DNA of 64,000 nucleotides from Bifidobacterium callimiconis (lineage in GTDB: Bacteria > Actinomycetota > Actinomycetes > Actinomycetales > Bifidobacteriaceae): contig NZ_QXGJ01000005.1 in assembly GCF_003952005.1 (NCBI RefSeq), forward strand, positions 1-64,000, in the 5' to 3' direction. Below are positions 17,474-26,047 of the stretch, piece after piece (positions within the stretch are counted from its first letter, which is position 1; each line of letters begins with the position of its first letter). Under the pieces are notes generated by a model that saw only the letters and a list, made by a program, of their open reading frames with translations, was not told the origin of the DNA and ran no database searches. The translations under genes were made by a program, and so were the position numbers.

Positions 17474-17516
17474 CTCGAAACCAACAATCCCAACGGTTTC
17501 GAGGCTTTCTCATTTT
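17474..17516 (+). terminator. Terminator after tRNA-Lys
   Basis: CTCGAAACC (17474-17482) pairs with GGTTTCGAG (17495-17503), followed by the T-rich run TTTCTCATTTT. From here to 17796 there is no further gene that I can support. Confidence 0.75.
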
Positions 17517-17796
17517 CAGCACAAGCCACGTCCGAGCGGTTACAAGGACGCGATCCCGTATTTACTCCGTGCATTCAGTTGCAAAACACGCCCTTGGACA
17601 CTGCACGACCCCGTCCGGGTCTCACTGTTGCCGCTCTCTCCACCTTTCCTTTTTCACCGACGAATATCGCGACTCGATATGTCTGGCATTCAATCAGCGT
17701 GATGGGAATTTTCGTATCCGATTCGTGGCGATCTGCGACATATTTCGGGCAGTTCCGCACAAACGGCGGACGACACCGGCAATCAAGGAGAAAACA

Positions 17797-18276
17797 ATGG
17801 GAGTGCTTGACACAGACGCCATCATCAACAAGCAGGAGAACGAGAGCAAGCAGCGTCAGGAGTGCATCGACTTCTGTCTGCAGGCCATCGCCGAATTCAA
17901 CGACGCCGCACAAAAGGTGGGACTGCCGCTTGAAACGCTCACGGTCGGCAAGACCCCGGGAATCGACTCCGCCTCCGTCATTCCCTTCCCCGTGGAGCGT
18001 GAGGAAAGCGGTGGATTCTTCAGTCACACGGTCAAGGAATGGACGGAATTCCACACGATCGTGCTCATCCGCCACTGCCAGTTCGATTGGATCAACAAGC
18101 TGAACAGCGCCGTTATCGCCAAGAACGGCGACTGCTATCTCAACCGGAGCGCCGTCACTCCGCAGGAACTCGCCGAATTTATCGCAACGATCGTTTCGAA
18201 CAGCAGGCAGGACGCGGAGAAGCTGTTCTCCATGGCCCTTCAGGGTCAGCCGTTCGCGTTCAACAGGCAGCTGTGA
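17797..18276 (+). CDS. Uncharacterised small protein
   Basis: A 159-residue soluble protein starting MGVLDTDAIINKQENESK, with a CAAGGAG site seven bases before the ATG. It has no signal peptide or membrane segment and no motif I recognise. Its first 50 residues look helical. The open frame runs upstream through the tRNA-Lys gene, which is not meaningful. It heads a run of three small plus-strand genes (17797-18865) directly after tRNA-Lys. They are probably co-transcribed and share no homologue I can name. Confidence 0.75.
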   Translation: MGVLDTDAIINKQENESKQRQECIDFCLQAIAEFNDAAQKVGLPLETLTVGKTPGIDSASVIPFPVEREESGGFFSHTVKEWTEFHTIVLIRHCQFDWINKLNSAVIAKNGDCYLNRSAVTPQELAEFIATIVSNSRQDAEKLFSMALQGQPFAFNRQL

Positions 18277-18324
18277 TCATCCGCTGCGCAAGCGGGAAAA
18301 AGAAGGACTCTGGAAGGAACAACA

Positions 18325-18603
18325 ATGTATATCAAGCAACTGATCGGTAACGCCATCCTCATCGTCGTGTTTCTCGTGATGTCGTTCGGGCTGGGCACGG
18401 GCGGGGCCCTTCTAGGTGGACTCGGACTACTCCTGATCATGAACAAGGTCCTCACCGGCGACTCATGGGGGCGGAAACTCCCCGATCCCGCGCCGGGCAG
18501 CGTTGGCTTCAGCCTGGGCAAGGGCCTTACCGCCCTGTGGGTGGTGGTCAACTACGTCATCGTGTTCGCCACGCTCGCCATCGTCGTTCAGATGGGTCAC
18601 TGA
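18325..18603 (+). CDS. Small membrane protein
   Basis: A 92-residue protein with an N-terminal hydrophobic stretch of about 35 residues (LIGNAILIVVFLVMSFGLGT onward, probably two segments) and a C-terminal one (LWVVVNYVIVFATLAIVVQM). A short polar loop, GDSWGRKLPDPAPGS, separates them. GGAAGGAACAACA precedes the ATG. It lies 48 bp after the previous small gene. Function unknown. Confidence 0.75.
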   Translation: MYIKQLIGNAILIVVFLVMSFGLGTGGALLGGLGLLLIMNKVLTGDSWGRKLPDPAPGSVGFSLGKGLTALWVVVNYVIVFATLAIVVQMGH

Positions 18604-18700
18604 CGGACGACGGCCAGCACATCAATCAACGACATACATACGAACATCTTCAAACACATACCAACACAACACAGTAAACCCCATAAGGAAAGGAATAATC

Positions 18701-18865
18701 ATGGGACTCTTCGGTGGAGACTACAAGGTGGTCAAGGTAGGCCTGTTCGGATTCGAGGAGACCGTGCTGGAGAACGTCGATCTCGACGAGGCCAAGCGGT
18801 TCATCGACGACAATTCGGGATTCTTCGGCGACGGCAACACCTACAAGATCGTGAAGGGGTGGTGA
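18701..18865 (+). CDS. Small acidic protein, 54 residues
   Basis: A 54-residue protein beginning MGLFGGDYKVVKVGLFGFEE and ending TYKIVKGW. The AAGGAAAGGA site eight bases upstream of the ATG is one of the strongest here, so the short start is preferred over the longer open frame. The sequence has a repeated GLFG motif and looks like a compact alpha/beta fold. It is the third gene of the small cluster after tRNA-Lys. Function unknown. Confidence 0.7.
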   Translation: MGLFGGDYKVVKVGLFGFEETVLENVDLDEAKRFIDDNSGFFGDGNTYKIVKGW

Positions 18866-19231
18866 CGCTCCGCCGCGCATCGTGTGCATGATTCCCGTTC
18901 CCCGTCCTCGGTGGCGGGGAGCATCCACGTCGCAGTGCAGCACGCGTTTATTGTACGGACACAGTGTCAAGGACGATGGCGCGGTATTGATAACGACGTG
19001 AATCACACGGGATAGAGGAAATGAAGAACGCCGGACCGTGAATGCGCCTGTCGGCGCAAGGGCCGCTCGCGGCGGCAAAAAATGGAGCCCGGGGCAATGC
19101 ACGGCCCGACGCGGCTACTACTGTACGGCATTTTCCCCGGTCCGCCAAACCGATCGATTCCGGTGTGTTCGCGGACGGAGTCGGGTTCGGGGTCGGGTGC
19201 GTCGGTTGACTATTGCGGTCGGTTCTCATCC

Positions 19232-19270
19232 GCGGTGTGTTCGCCGTACGTGTGCGTCAAACACACCGCG
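19232..19270. repeat. Hairpin upstream of the 52-bp array
   Basis: CGCGGTGTGTT (19232-19242) is the exact inverse of AACACACCGCG (19260-19270), with a 17-base loop. Its layout resembles the four array units that start 49 bases later, but the stem sequence differs. The rest of 18866-19231 holds no gene that I can support. Confidence 0.7.
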
Positions 19271-19319
19271 AAGAGAATCCCACGGTGCCCATTTATCGCA
19301 AGCGTCTGACACGTCCCCG

Positions 19320-19511
19320 CTGCGGGTTTGTCATCCAGATACGACGAACCCGCAGCGGGCGACTGTGTGAACTGCGGATTGGATACGCGATCGCGACAAA
19401 CCCGCAGTGAGTGAGTACGCTGACTGCGGGTTCATATGATCCACGTGACGAACCCGCAGTGAACGATCATGTTAGCCGCGGGTCCGTATTGTCTACGTGA
19501 TAAACCCGCAG
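19320..19511. repeat. Four hairpin units at exact 52-bp period
   Basis: Four 36-bp units start at 19320, 19372, 19424 and 19476, with three 16-bp spacers between them. Each begins with CTGCGGGTT (or a close variant) and ends with AACCCGCAG, giving a 9-bp stem. The first unit extends to a 13-bp stem with one G-T pair. Interior sequence varies between units while the ends are conserved. The array ends about 80 bp past the 3' end of a minus-strand gene of unknown function. It may be a protein-binding array or a structured RNA. Confidence 0.85.
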
Positions 19512-19592
19512 CGAAAACGCCGGACTTGGAACATCGGCCAGCTGCTAGGCAGACGCCCTGCCGTCCGCAGCCCCCCGCCGGAGCAGCCGCAG

Positions 19593-20312
19593 CTACTCCA
19601 GCCGACCCTCGCGCCACAGACGCGCGCCGGCCTTGAAATCCTTGGACGTGGAGTGCAGCGAGCGCGCGGTTTTCATCAGATGCGCCGCGCCCGAGCTGGA
19701 GATCGCGCCGGAGCCGCGCAGCTCGGCGTCACGCTCCTGACGGCGCCGCGCTTCGGCCACGAGCCCCGCCGAGATCACCGCGCAGAACGCGCTTGCCCGC
19801 TCCATGGCCACGGCGAAGTCGCCCACGAACGCGCCGGAGAGGATCGAGTCCGCCGTGCGCGCGATGTCCTCCGCGGTCGGCGCCTGATCCACGCCCGCGA
19901 TCGCCGACGACGCTCCCGCCACCGGTTCGCCGATGCGCCACAGTCGTGAGATGGATTCGCGGTTGCGGCGCATCCACGTGCGCAGCATGTACAGTCGCCA
20001 CAGCACGCCGGGCAGCGAGTCGGGGTCGCCGCCGCTCCACAGTTCCGCCACCAGGTCCACGCCTTCGTGTTCCACGAGCGTGAGCACGCGCTCCACCGTC
20101 TGCGGGTCCTGCGTGTGGTGCACGCGGTCGAGCAACGAGGCGGCCGTGGTGTGGCTGATCTCGCTGAGCTGCTGCGGGTCCACGCCGCCGGAGAGGTGTT
20201 CCATGAGCGCGGGGTCGAGCTGTGCCGGCCGCGTGAATCGTCCGGATGCCGCGAATCCCGAGCCCGCCGCACGAATGGAGGAGGAACCGTAAGAGGAGGA
20301 GCTAGTAGACAA
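19593..20312 (-). CDS. Uncharacterised protein in the ppk-mutT1 group
   Basis: A 239-residue mostly helical protein without signal peptide or membrane segments; I do not recognise the family. The first 30 residues are Ser/Gly-rich. The core contains DPQTVERVLTLVEHEGVDLV and a basic helix RLYMLRTWMRRNRESISRLW; the tail is Lys/Arg-rich. No ATG fits. The best start is TTG at 20312 with an AGAAGG about nine bases upstream. It overlaps the 3' end of the MutT1-like gene by 11 bp, suggesting translational coupling. It therefore belongs to the minus-strand ppk group. Confidence 0.68.
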   Translation of the reverse strand: MSTSSSSYGSSSIRAAGSGFAASGRFTRPAQLDPALMEHLSGGVDPQQLSEISHTTAASLLDRVHHTQDPQTVERVLTLVEHEGVDLVAELWSGGDPDSLPGVLWRLYMLRTWMRRNRESISRLWRIGEPVAGASSAIAGVDQAPTAEDIARTADSILSGAFVGDFAVAMERASAFCAVISAGLVAEARRRQERDAELRGSGAISSSGAAHLMKTARSLHSTSKDFKAGARLWREGRLE

Positions 20313-21363
20313 TGGGGCTTACCTTCTGAATATCGATGATTGCCGGACCGTTGTCCGTGTTGACGATATTAAAGGCTACCGCATGTCCGGTGGCCATGTA
20401 CGGCGTTTTCGCGGGCAGCTGCTTGGCCAGCGACTTGCGTTCGCACAGTGCTCGCATGTGTTCGAACACGCCGCCGATCACGGGCCGGTGCATGCATACG
20501 GCGGTGATCTGTCCGGTGCGCAGCGTGATCTCCATTTCGTGCCGCAGGCATTCCCATGCGGAGTCGGGCTGCGACGCGTAGGCGTCTTCGGTCAGATCGT
20601 CGGCCATGTTCACGGGCAGTCCGGTCTGCCATGCGAATGTCTGGATGGTGCCGACGCAGCGTCGCCAGGGTGAGGTGACGAGTCGGTTCACGCCGAAGCA
20701 GGCGATTTCGCGGGTGAGTGCGTATGCGGCCGCGGAGCCGAGCGGCGTGATCGGACGGTCGGCGTCGGTGCCGCCCCAGAATTTGCGTCCTTCGGCCTTG
20801 CCGTGGCGGATGAGCAGGAACATCTTGGATTTCAGGATGCCGGCCTTGACCTTGCGGACGAATTCGTCGAGGACGTCGCGGTCGAGCACGTGGGTGAGCT
20901 TGTGTCGTGCGTCGGCGGGCGACATCCACAGCACGTTGTCGACCTCGTGCTTGTCGGCGTTGATCGGACCGAATGCGTACCGGCGTTTCATGGCGGTTTC
21001 GTCGTCGATGATCGAGGCGATCCAGTAGCACACGTGTTTGCTGGGTTTGCGTGGATCGGTGCGGCGCTTGCCTCGCTTGCCCTCGTCATCGAGGGGGTAT
21101 TCCACGTCGCCGATGTAGGCGCCGAGCGCAACCGCCAGTCCGGTTTCCTCGCCGATTTCGCGTACGGCCGCGTGACGGTGCGATTCGTTGATTTCGAGTT
21201 TGCCCTTTGGCCAGCTCCAGTCGTTGTATTTGGGCCTGTGGATCACGCAGACCTCGATGTTCTCCAGTATCAGATCGGGATCGTTTTGGGCGTCGCCCAG
21301 TAGTTCGACTCCGTCGCACCAACGGTACACGATGCCGCCGGCTGCCTCGACGACTGTGTTCAT
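20302..21363 (-). CDS. mutT1: NUDIX hydrolase-histidine phosphatase fusion (MutT1-like)
   Basis: A 353-residue two-domain enzyme. The N-terminal NUDIX domain has a complete Nudix box: G54-x5-E60, then R68-E69-I70-G71-E72-E73-T74-G75-L76. The C-terminal domain starts FLLIRHGKAEG with the catalytic RHG at 186-188, a histidine phosphatase of the SixA/phosphoglycerate mutase type. This architecture is that of mycobacterial MutT1, which degrades 8-oxo-GTP nucleotides and diadenosine polyphosphates. The ATG at 21363 follows AAAGGA by six bases and is preferred over the ATG ten codons earlier. It lies downstream of polyphosphate kinase, as in mycobacteria, which supports a link to nucleotide and polyphosphate metabolism. 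Confidence 0.9.
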   Translation of the reverse strand: MNTVVEAAGGIVYRWCDGVELLGDAQNDPDLILENIEVCVIHRPKYNDWSWPKGKLEINESHRHAAVREIGEETGLAVALGAYIGDVEYPLDDEGKRGKRRTDPRKPSKHVCYWIASIIDDETAMKRRYAFGPINADKHEVDNVLWMSPADARHKLTHVLDRDVLDEFVRKVKAGILKSKMFLLIRHGKAEGRKFWGGTDADRPITPLGSAAAYALTREIACFGVNRLVTSPWRRCVGTIQTFAWQTGLPVNMADDLTEDAYASQPDSAWECLRHEMEITLRTGQITAVCMHRPVIGGVFEHMRALCERKSLAKQLPAKTPYMATGHAVAFNIVNTDNGPAIIDIQKVSPIVY

Positions 21364-21629
21364 AGTGGTTCCTTTGTGTTTGGAGTTGTGCATTTACGGC
21401 TCCATTATTGCTCAGTGTGATAGGAAGACGTTAACGATGACATAAATTGCCCATGGCTGGGTGCCCGTCTTTGGACACTTACATATCAGATATAACGAAA
21501 CGGGCATCCCGTTGAGGATGCCCGTTCCGGCTGTGTGGGTGCAGTCGGGAGTTGATGACGCTCCCTCGGCACCGTCATGCACGCGTCGATGATTCGATCA
21601 GATCGGTCGAATCGATCAGATGAATCCGA

Positions 21630-23867
21630 TCAGCTGTTGCGCGGACGACGCGTATGCTTCTTGATCAGCGCCTCCTGGCAGTCGACGAGCGGCTTGCCTT
21701 CGGCGTCACGGGAGTGACGCACGTAGGTGCCGTCCGGCTGCATGTGCCAGGAGCTGGTGGTGTCGGCCATCTGCAGGTCGACGTACTTGATGAGCTCCAC
21801 GATCTGCTCGGGCGCGGTGATGCGGATCAGCGCCTCGACTCGACGGTCGAGGTTGCGGTGCATCAGATCGGCCGAACCGATCCAGACCTCTGGGCCGGAG
21901 GAGGGGCCTTCGCCGATCTGCGGGCCCTGCGAGTTCGCGAAGGCGTAGATGCGGCTGTGCTCCAGGAAGCGGCCGAGGATGGAACGCACGCGGATGTTCT
22001 CGCTCATGCCGGGCACGCCGGGCTTGAGCGAGCAGATGCCGCGCTCCACGATATCGATCTTCACGCCGGCCTGCGAGGCGCGGTACAGCGCGTCGATCGT
22101 CTTCTCGTCCACGATCGAGTTGACCTTGATCTTGATCCAGGCCTCCTTGCCGGCGCGGGCGGCGTCCTCCTCGCGGCGGATGCGCTCGATCAGACCGGAG
22201 CGGATGCCGCGCGGCGCCACCAGCAGACGGTGGAACGTGGACTTGGGCGCGTAGCCGGACAGCTGGTTGAACAGGCGGGTGAGATCCTGTCCGACCACCG
22301 GATCGCAGGTGAGCAGACCGAGATCGGTGTAGATTCGAGCGGTCTTCGGGTTGTAGTTACCCGTGCCCACGTGGCAGTAGCGGCGAAGGCCATCGGCCTC
22401 CTGACGGACCACGAGCGAGAGCTTGCAGTGCGTCTTCAGACCGACGATGCCGTACACCACGTGCACGCCGGCGCGTTCGAGCTTGCGGGCCCACGCGATG
22501 TTCGCGTCCTCGTCGAAGCGGGCCTTGATCTCCACCAGGGCGAGCACCTGCTTGCCGGCCTGGGCGGCGTCGACCAGCGCGTCGATGATCGGCGAGTTGC
22601 TGGACGTACGGTACAGGGTCTGCTTGATGGCCAGCACCTTCGGGTCGGCGGCGGCCTGTGCAAGGAACGCCTGCACGGAAGTGGAGAAGGAGTCGTAGGG
22701 GTGGTGCAGCAGGATGTCGCGCTCACGGATGGCGGCGAAGATGTCCTGCGCACGGCTCGACTCGACCTCGGCGATCTGACGGTTGGTCGTGGGGATGAAC
22801 TTGTGGAACTTGAGATCCGGACGATCCACGCCGCCGAGCTCGAACAGCACGGTGAAGTCGAGCGGAGCGGGCAGACGGTACACTTCCTCGTCGTTCACGC
22901 CCAGCTGGTCAGCCAGCAGGTGCGAGAGGAACGGGGAGGTGGTGTCGGAGAGCTCGAGGCGGATCGGCGGTCCGAAGCGGCGGCGCAGCAGCTCCTTCTC
23001 CATCGCGTTGAGCAGGTTCTCGGCATCGTCCTCTTCGACGTCGATGTCCTCGTTACGGGTGACGCGGAACGAACGCGCCTCCTTGATGATCATGCCCGGG
23101 AACAGGGATTCGAGGTGCGCGATGATCAGGTTCTCCATGGTGATGAAGCCGTAGCGCACGTCGCCGTGCTCGTCCTCGGTCATGTCGTCGACCGGCACGA
23201 GGCGGGACAGGTTGTCCGGAATCTTCACACGGGCGAAGTGCGACTTGCCGGACGTCGGGTTCTCCACGATCACGGCGAGGTTCAGCGAGTTGCCGGAGAT
23301 GTAGGGGAACGGGTGGGCGGGGTCCACGGCCAGCGGGGTGAGCACGGGGAACACCTGCATGCGGAAGAACTTGCTCAGGCGCTCCTGCTCGGCGATGGTC
23401 AGCTGGCTCCACTTGAGCAGAACGATGTTCTCCTTGGCCAGGTCGGGCAGGATGTGCTCCACGACGTAGTGGGCGTGCTCGTCCTGCAGGCGGTGGGCCT
23501 GATCGGAGATGGCGCGCAGCGTCTGGCGCGGGCTCAGGCCGCTCGCCGACGTGACGGCCAGGCCGGTGTCGATACGACGCTTGAGGCCGGCCACGCGGAC
23601 CATGAAGAACTCGTCGAGGTTCGACGCGAAGATTGCGGCGAAGTTGGCGCGTTCGATGACGGGAAGGGAGTCGTCCTCGGCCAGTTCCAGCACTCGCTTG
23701 TTGAACTTCAGCCAGCTGAGTTCACGATCGAAGAACCGGTCCTTCGGCAACGGCTCGTAGAGGGAGGCGTTGGGGTCTTCGCGGTTGTCCTTGGGGGTCT
23801 CCGCGATATGCTCGGCGATCTGGCTTTTCAGGATCGCCTTTGAGGGTTCATTGAATATCTGGGCCAT
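21630..23867 (-). CDS. ppk1: Polyphosphate kinase 1
   Basis: A 745-residue polyphosphate kinase, which reversibly polymerises the gamma-phosphate of ATP into polyphosphate. The family pattern is complete: N-terminal [19 protein letters not shown] and [17 protein letters not shown], then [20 protein letters not shown] containing the phosphohistidine-type His at about residue 499. C-terminal [16 protein letters not shown] and [17 protein letters not shown] follow. The ATG at 23867 gives the normal family length; the open frame extends 67 codons further upstream through a family D repeat and is not credible there. No strong ribosome-binding site is seen. It heads the minus-strand group ppk-mutT1-unknown gene, 266 bp ahead of mutT1. 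Confidence 0.95.
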   Translation of the reverse strand: MAQIFNEPSKAILKSQIAEHIAETPKDNREDPNASLYEPLPKDRFFDRELSWLKFNKRVLELAEDDSLPVIERANFAAIFASNLDEFFMVRVAGLKRRIDTGLAVTSASGLSPRQTLRAISDQAHRLQDEHAHYVVEHILPDLAKENIVLLKWSQLTIAEQERLSKFFRMQVFPVLTPLAVDPAHPFPYISGNSLNLAVIVENPTSGKSHFARVKIPDNLSRLVPVDDMTEDEHGDVRYGFITMENLIIAHLESLFPGMIIKEARSFRVTRNEDIDVEEDDAENLLNAMEKELLRRRFGPPIRLELSDTTSPFLSHLLADQLGVNDEEVYRLPAPLDFTVLFELGGVDRPDLKFHKFIPTTNRQIAEVESSRAQDIFAAIRERDILLHHPYDSFSTSVQAFLAQAAADPKVLAIKQTLYRTSSNSPIIDALVDAAQAGKQVLALVEIKARFDEDANIAWARKLERAGVHVVYGIVGLKTHCKLSLVVRQEADGLRRYCHVGTGNYNPKTARIYTDLGLLTCDPVVGQDLTRLFNQLSGYAPKSTFHRLLVAPRGIRSGLIERIRREEDAARAGKEAWIKIKVNSIVDEKTIDALYRASQAGVKIDIVERGICSLKPGVPGMSENIRVRSILGRFLEHSRIYAFANSQGPQIGEGPSSGPEVWIGSADLMHRNLDRRVEALIRITAPEQIVELIKYVDLQMADTTSSWHMQPDGTYVRHSRDAEGKPLVDCQEALIKKHTRRPRNS

Positions 23868-23992
23868 ACGTACCACTTTATTATCGTTGTGGCCGGTTTG
23901 GGGCTCCGAAACGACAGAATTCAACGGCAATTCATATTCTTTCTGTCGTCCCGGTGAACCCCGTCTGAATTGTGATCGCTCACCGGCCTTTT

Positions 23993-24268
23993 TCTCGGCT
24001 TCCCTTGAGGGGAAGTCGCAGCGCGCAGCGTGACTGATGAGGTGATGATGTCGGATCCTTCTCTCCATGTGCTCCCTCCGTGGGAGGGAGCTGGCGCGCG
24101 CAGCGCGACTGAGGGAGGGCTATACGCCGACGCGTCACTTCATCCGTCCGACTTCGTCGGCCACCTTCCCCTCGAGGGGAAGGCAGCGTGGCGCTTGTCG
24201 CTCGTATCCGGTGATGCCGGCTTCCCCTTGAGGGGACGCTGTCGCGCGCAGCGTGACTGATGAGGTGC
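23993..24268. repeat. Cluster of four family D repeats
   Basis: Copies lie at about 23993-24034, 24068-24119, 24138-24190 and 24219-24268. Three belong to the TTCCCCTTGAGGGGAAG / GTGACTGATGAGGTG subtype and one to the CTCCCTCC subtype. They fill the divergent gap between ppk and rsmI. The rest of 23868-24345 shows no gene. Confidence 0.8.
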
Positions 24269-24345
24269 CGCTGACGGATGAGGGGAAGGTCGGGGTCTGC
24301 CTGCCCCGCGCGGCCGATGTAACCGCCGTAGGCAATACTGAAGGC

Positions 24346-25365
24346 ATGCAATCGGAAACCTCGGAAACCATGAATCCCGACGATCAGATCAACGGTGAGG
24401 CCCAGTCCGCGCTGGCCGCCCGGACTGCATCGGATGCGCCGTCCGCAGCCGCCGCGCCCGCCGGCCCCCAGCGCACACTGACGATTCCGCGCGGCACGGT
24501 GGTGCTCGCCGCCACGCCCATCGGCAACACGTTCGACGCGTCCGCCCGACTCGTGGCGCTCATGGAACAGGCCGATATCGTGGCCGCGGAAGACACTCGG
24601 CGTCTCTACGATCTTGCCCGCCGTCTCGGCGTGCATGTCAACGGTCGTGTGGTGGCGTTCCACGATCACAACGAACGTTCCAAGTCCGACGGTCTGCTCG
24701 ACGAAGTGGAGACCGGCGCCTGCGTGCTCGTCGTCTCCGACGCCGGCATGCCCACGATCAACGACCCCGGTCTGTCGATCGTGCGCCGCGCCATCGAACG
24801 CGGTCTGCCCGTCACGTGCGCGCCCGGCCCCTCCGCCGTACTCGACGCACTCGCCCTGTCCGGACTGCCCACCGACCGCTTCTGCTACGAAGGATTCCTG
24901 CCGCGCAAGCACGCCGAACGCGTGCAGCGTCTGCGTGCACTCCAGTCCGAGCGCCGTACGATCGTGTTCTACGAGACCCCGCACCGCATCGCCGATTCGA
25001 TGGACGACCTGCTCTCCGCGTTCGGCCCCGACCGCCCGATGGCGCTGGCCCGTGAACTGACCAAGGACTTCGAGGAGATCCGCCGCGGCGGCATCGGCGA
25101 GATCCGTCAGAGCGTGATCGACGATCCGCCGCGCGGCGAGATCGTGCTCGTGATCGGCGGCGCGTCCGAGAACGAGGCACTCGAGGCATCGTCGTCCGTG
25201 CTGAGCGTCGACGAACTGGCCGTGCTCGCCATCGACCGTGCGCTCGAAGACGGTCTGCGCATCAAGGACGCGATCGCCGAAGTGATCGAGGAACATCCAC
25301 TGCCCGACGGCTCGCTCGCCAACCGCAAGCAGGTCTACAACGCCGTCCTCAAGATCAAGCAGTGA
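24346..25365 (+). CDS. rsmI: 16S rRNA (cytidine-1402 2'-O)-methyltransferase
   Basis: A 339-residue SAM-dependent methyltransferase that 2'-O-methylates C1402 in the 16S rRNA decoding centre. Family motifs: AATPIGN (55-61), AEDTRRLY (from 81), a SDAGMPTINDPG loop and PGPSAVLDALALSGLPTDRF. The fold is tetrapyrrole-methylase-like. The first 43 residues are an Ala/Ser-rich extension. I chose the ATG at 24346 (TGAAGGC upstream); the ATG at 24370 is possible, while the longer frame runs into a repeat. Downstream lie a palindromic region, a minus-strand AbiEi-like gene and metG. Confidence 0.93.
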   Translation: MQSETSETMNPDDQINGEAQSALAARTASDAPSAAAAPAGPQRTLTIPRGTVVLAATPIGNTFDASARLVALMEQADIVAAEDTRRLYDLARRLGVHVNGRVVAFHDHNERSKSDGLLDEVETGACVLVVSDAGMPTINDPGLSIVRRAIERGLPVTCAPGPSAVLDALALSGLPTDRFCYEGFLPRKHAERVQRLRALQSERRTIVFYETPHRIADSMDDLLSAFGPDRPMALARELTKDFEEIRRGGIGEIRQSVIDDPPRGEIVLVIGGASENEALEASSSVLSVDELAVLAIDRALEDGLRIKDAIAEVIEEHPLPDGSLANRKQVYNAVLKIKQ

Positions 25366-25377
25366 GATGGCCACGCC

Positions 25378-25450
25378 GTTAGTGTGATCACACTAACGCA
25401 GGGTGGCACCCACTAATGCAGGGCGGCATCCCTAGTGTGATCACACTAAG
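25378..25450. promoter_or_regulatory. Two TAGTGTGATCACACTA palindromes with short tandem repeat
   Basis: GTTAGTGTGATCACACTAAC (25378-25397) is a perfect 20-bp palindrome. TAGTGTGATCACACTA (25433-25448) repeats its 16-bp core. Between them a near-identical unit, ACTAAYGCAGGGYGGCAYCC, occurs twice. The block sits between the convergent ends of rsmI and the LRV gene. A third 18-bp copy lies at 41034-41051. It looks like a specific protein-binding site, but could also be a 3'-end structure. Confidence 0.6.
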
Positions 25451-25468
25451 GCGGTGCGCGGTCGCGGA

Positions 25469-26047
25469 TCACGGGATCCGGTCGTCCATCGCGCCGAACA
25501 GCACCTCGAACCCGCGCGCCACACCCGGTCCGCCGCGCTGCGCCACATACTCGAGCAGTTCCGCGCTCGCCGACGGGTTCGCGATCAGCCACATGCGCAG
25601 TTCCGGCGCACGTTCGGCGATCGTCCACAGCACGTCCTCGGCGGTGTTCGGATCACACGCCACCTGCGCGGTCAGACGCATCGGCGGCTCGGGAGGCTTC
25701 GGTCCGCGCTCGTGCGGTGCGGCCGCACGTTTCACGCCGAGCCGACGCAGTGTGTGAAGGCGTCGATCGGCCTTGCGAAACCATGCCGCGCGACCGGACG
25801 GCCGCCTCTCGGACGGACGTTTTTTCGCACGTCCTGCGCCACCGCCATGCCGGGCCCGACGCGTGACGGGTGTGCCGCCGGAACCGGCTTCGTCGCGCCC
25901 GGACCGTGCGATCGTCCCGCGGCTTCGACCATGGTCGAAACCGTCCCGTCCACTCCGGCCCCCGCGCCCGCTTCGGCCGTCACGCCATCCCTGTCCGCCG
26001 CGATCTGCGCGCCGCGCCCGTCCCGGTCGCCGTCCGAATCCTCCCAT
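25469..26047 (-). CDS. Leucine-rich-repeat-variant protein, or frameshifted C-terminus of the upstream gene
   Basis: The C-terminal 70 residues (MRLTAQVACDPNTAEDVLWT to VLFGAMDDRIP) resemble the LRV repeat: DPNT..VL..IAE, then R.WLIANPSASAELLEYVA. The preceding part is Arg/Gly-rich and low-complexity. As a separate gene it could start at the ATG at 26047, which has GGAGGAAGTC upstream, giving 192 residues. However, before the A6 tract at 25820-25825 its codons are less GC-rich at third positions than the overlapping frame. That suggests the true product may be the AbiEi-like protein shifted -1 into this frame. I am sure only of the domain after the tract. Confidence 0.6.
   Translation of the reverse strand: MGGFGRRPGRARRADRGGQGWRDGRSGRGGRSGRDGFDHGRSRGTIARSGRDEAGSGGTPVTRRARHGGGAGRAKKRPSERRPSGRAAWFRKADRRLHTLRRLGVKRAAAPHERGPKPPEPPMRLTAQVACDPNTAEDVLWTIAERAPELRMWLIANPSASAELLEYVAQRGGPGVARGFEVLFGAMDDRIP

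Noticed and set aside
17356..17796. N-terminal extension of the first small gene through tRNA-Lys
   Set aside because: It would translate a tRNA gene and its terminator; the ATG at 17797 has a good ribosome-binding site.
19320..19511. CRISPR array suggested by 36-bp units
   Set aside because: Only the unit ends are conserved, spacers are 16 bp and no cas gene is present; a genuine array would have near-identical repeats and longer spacers.
21654..23843. 729-codon open frame opposite ppk1
   Set aside because: Composition is that of a reverse-complement shadow, and ppk1 is complete on the other strand.
23868..24068. 67-codon N-terminal extension of ppk1
   Set aside because: It is encoded by a family D repeat and intergenic sequence; the ATG at 23867 gives the normal family length.
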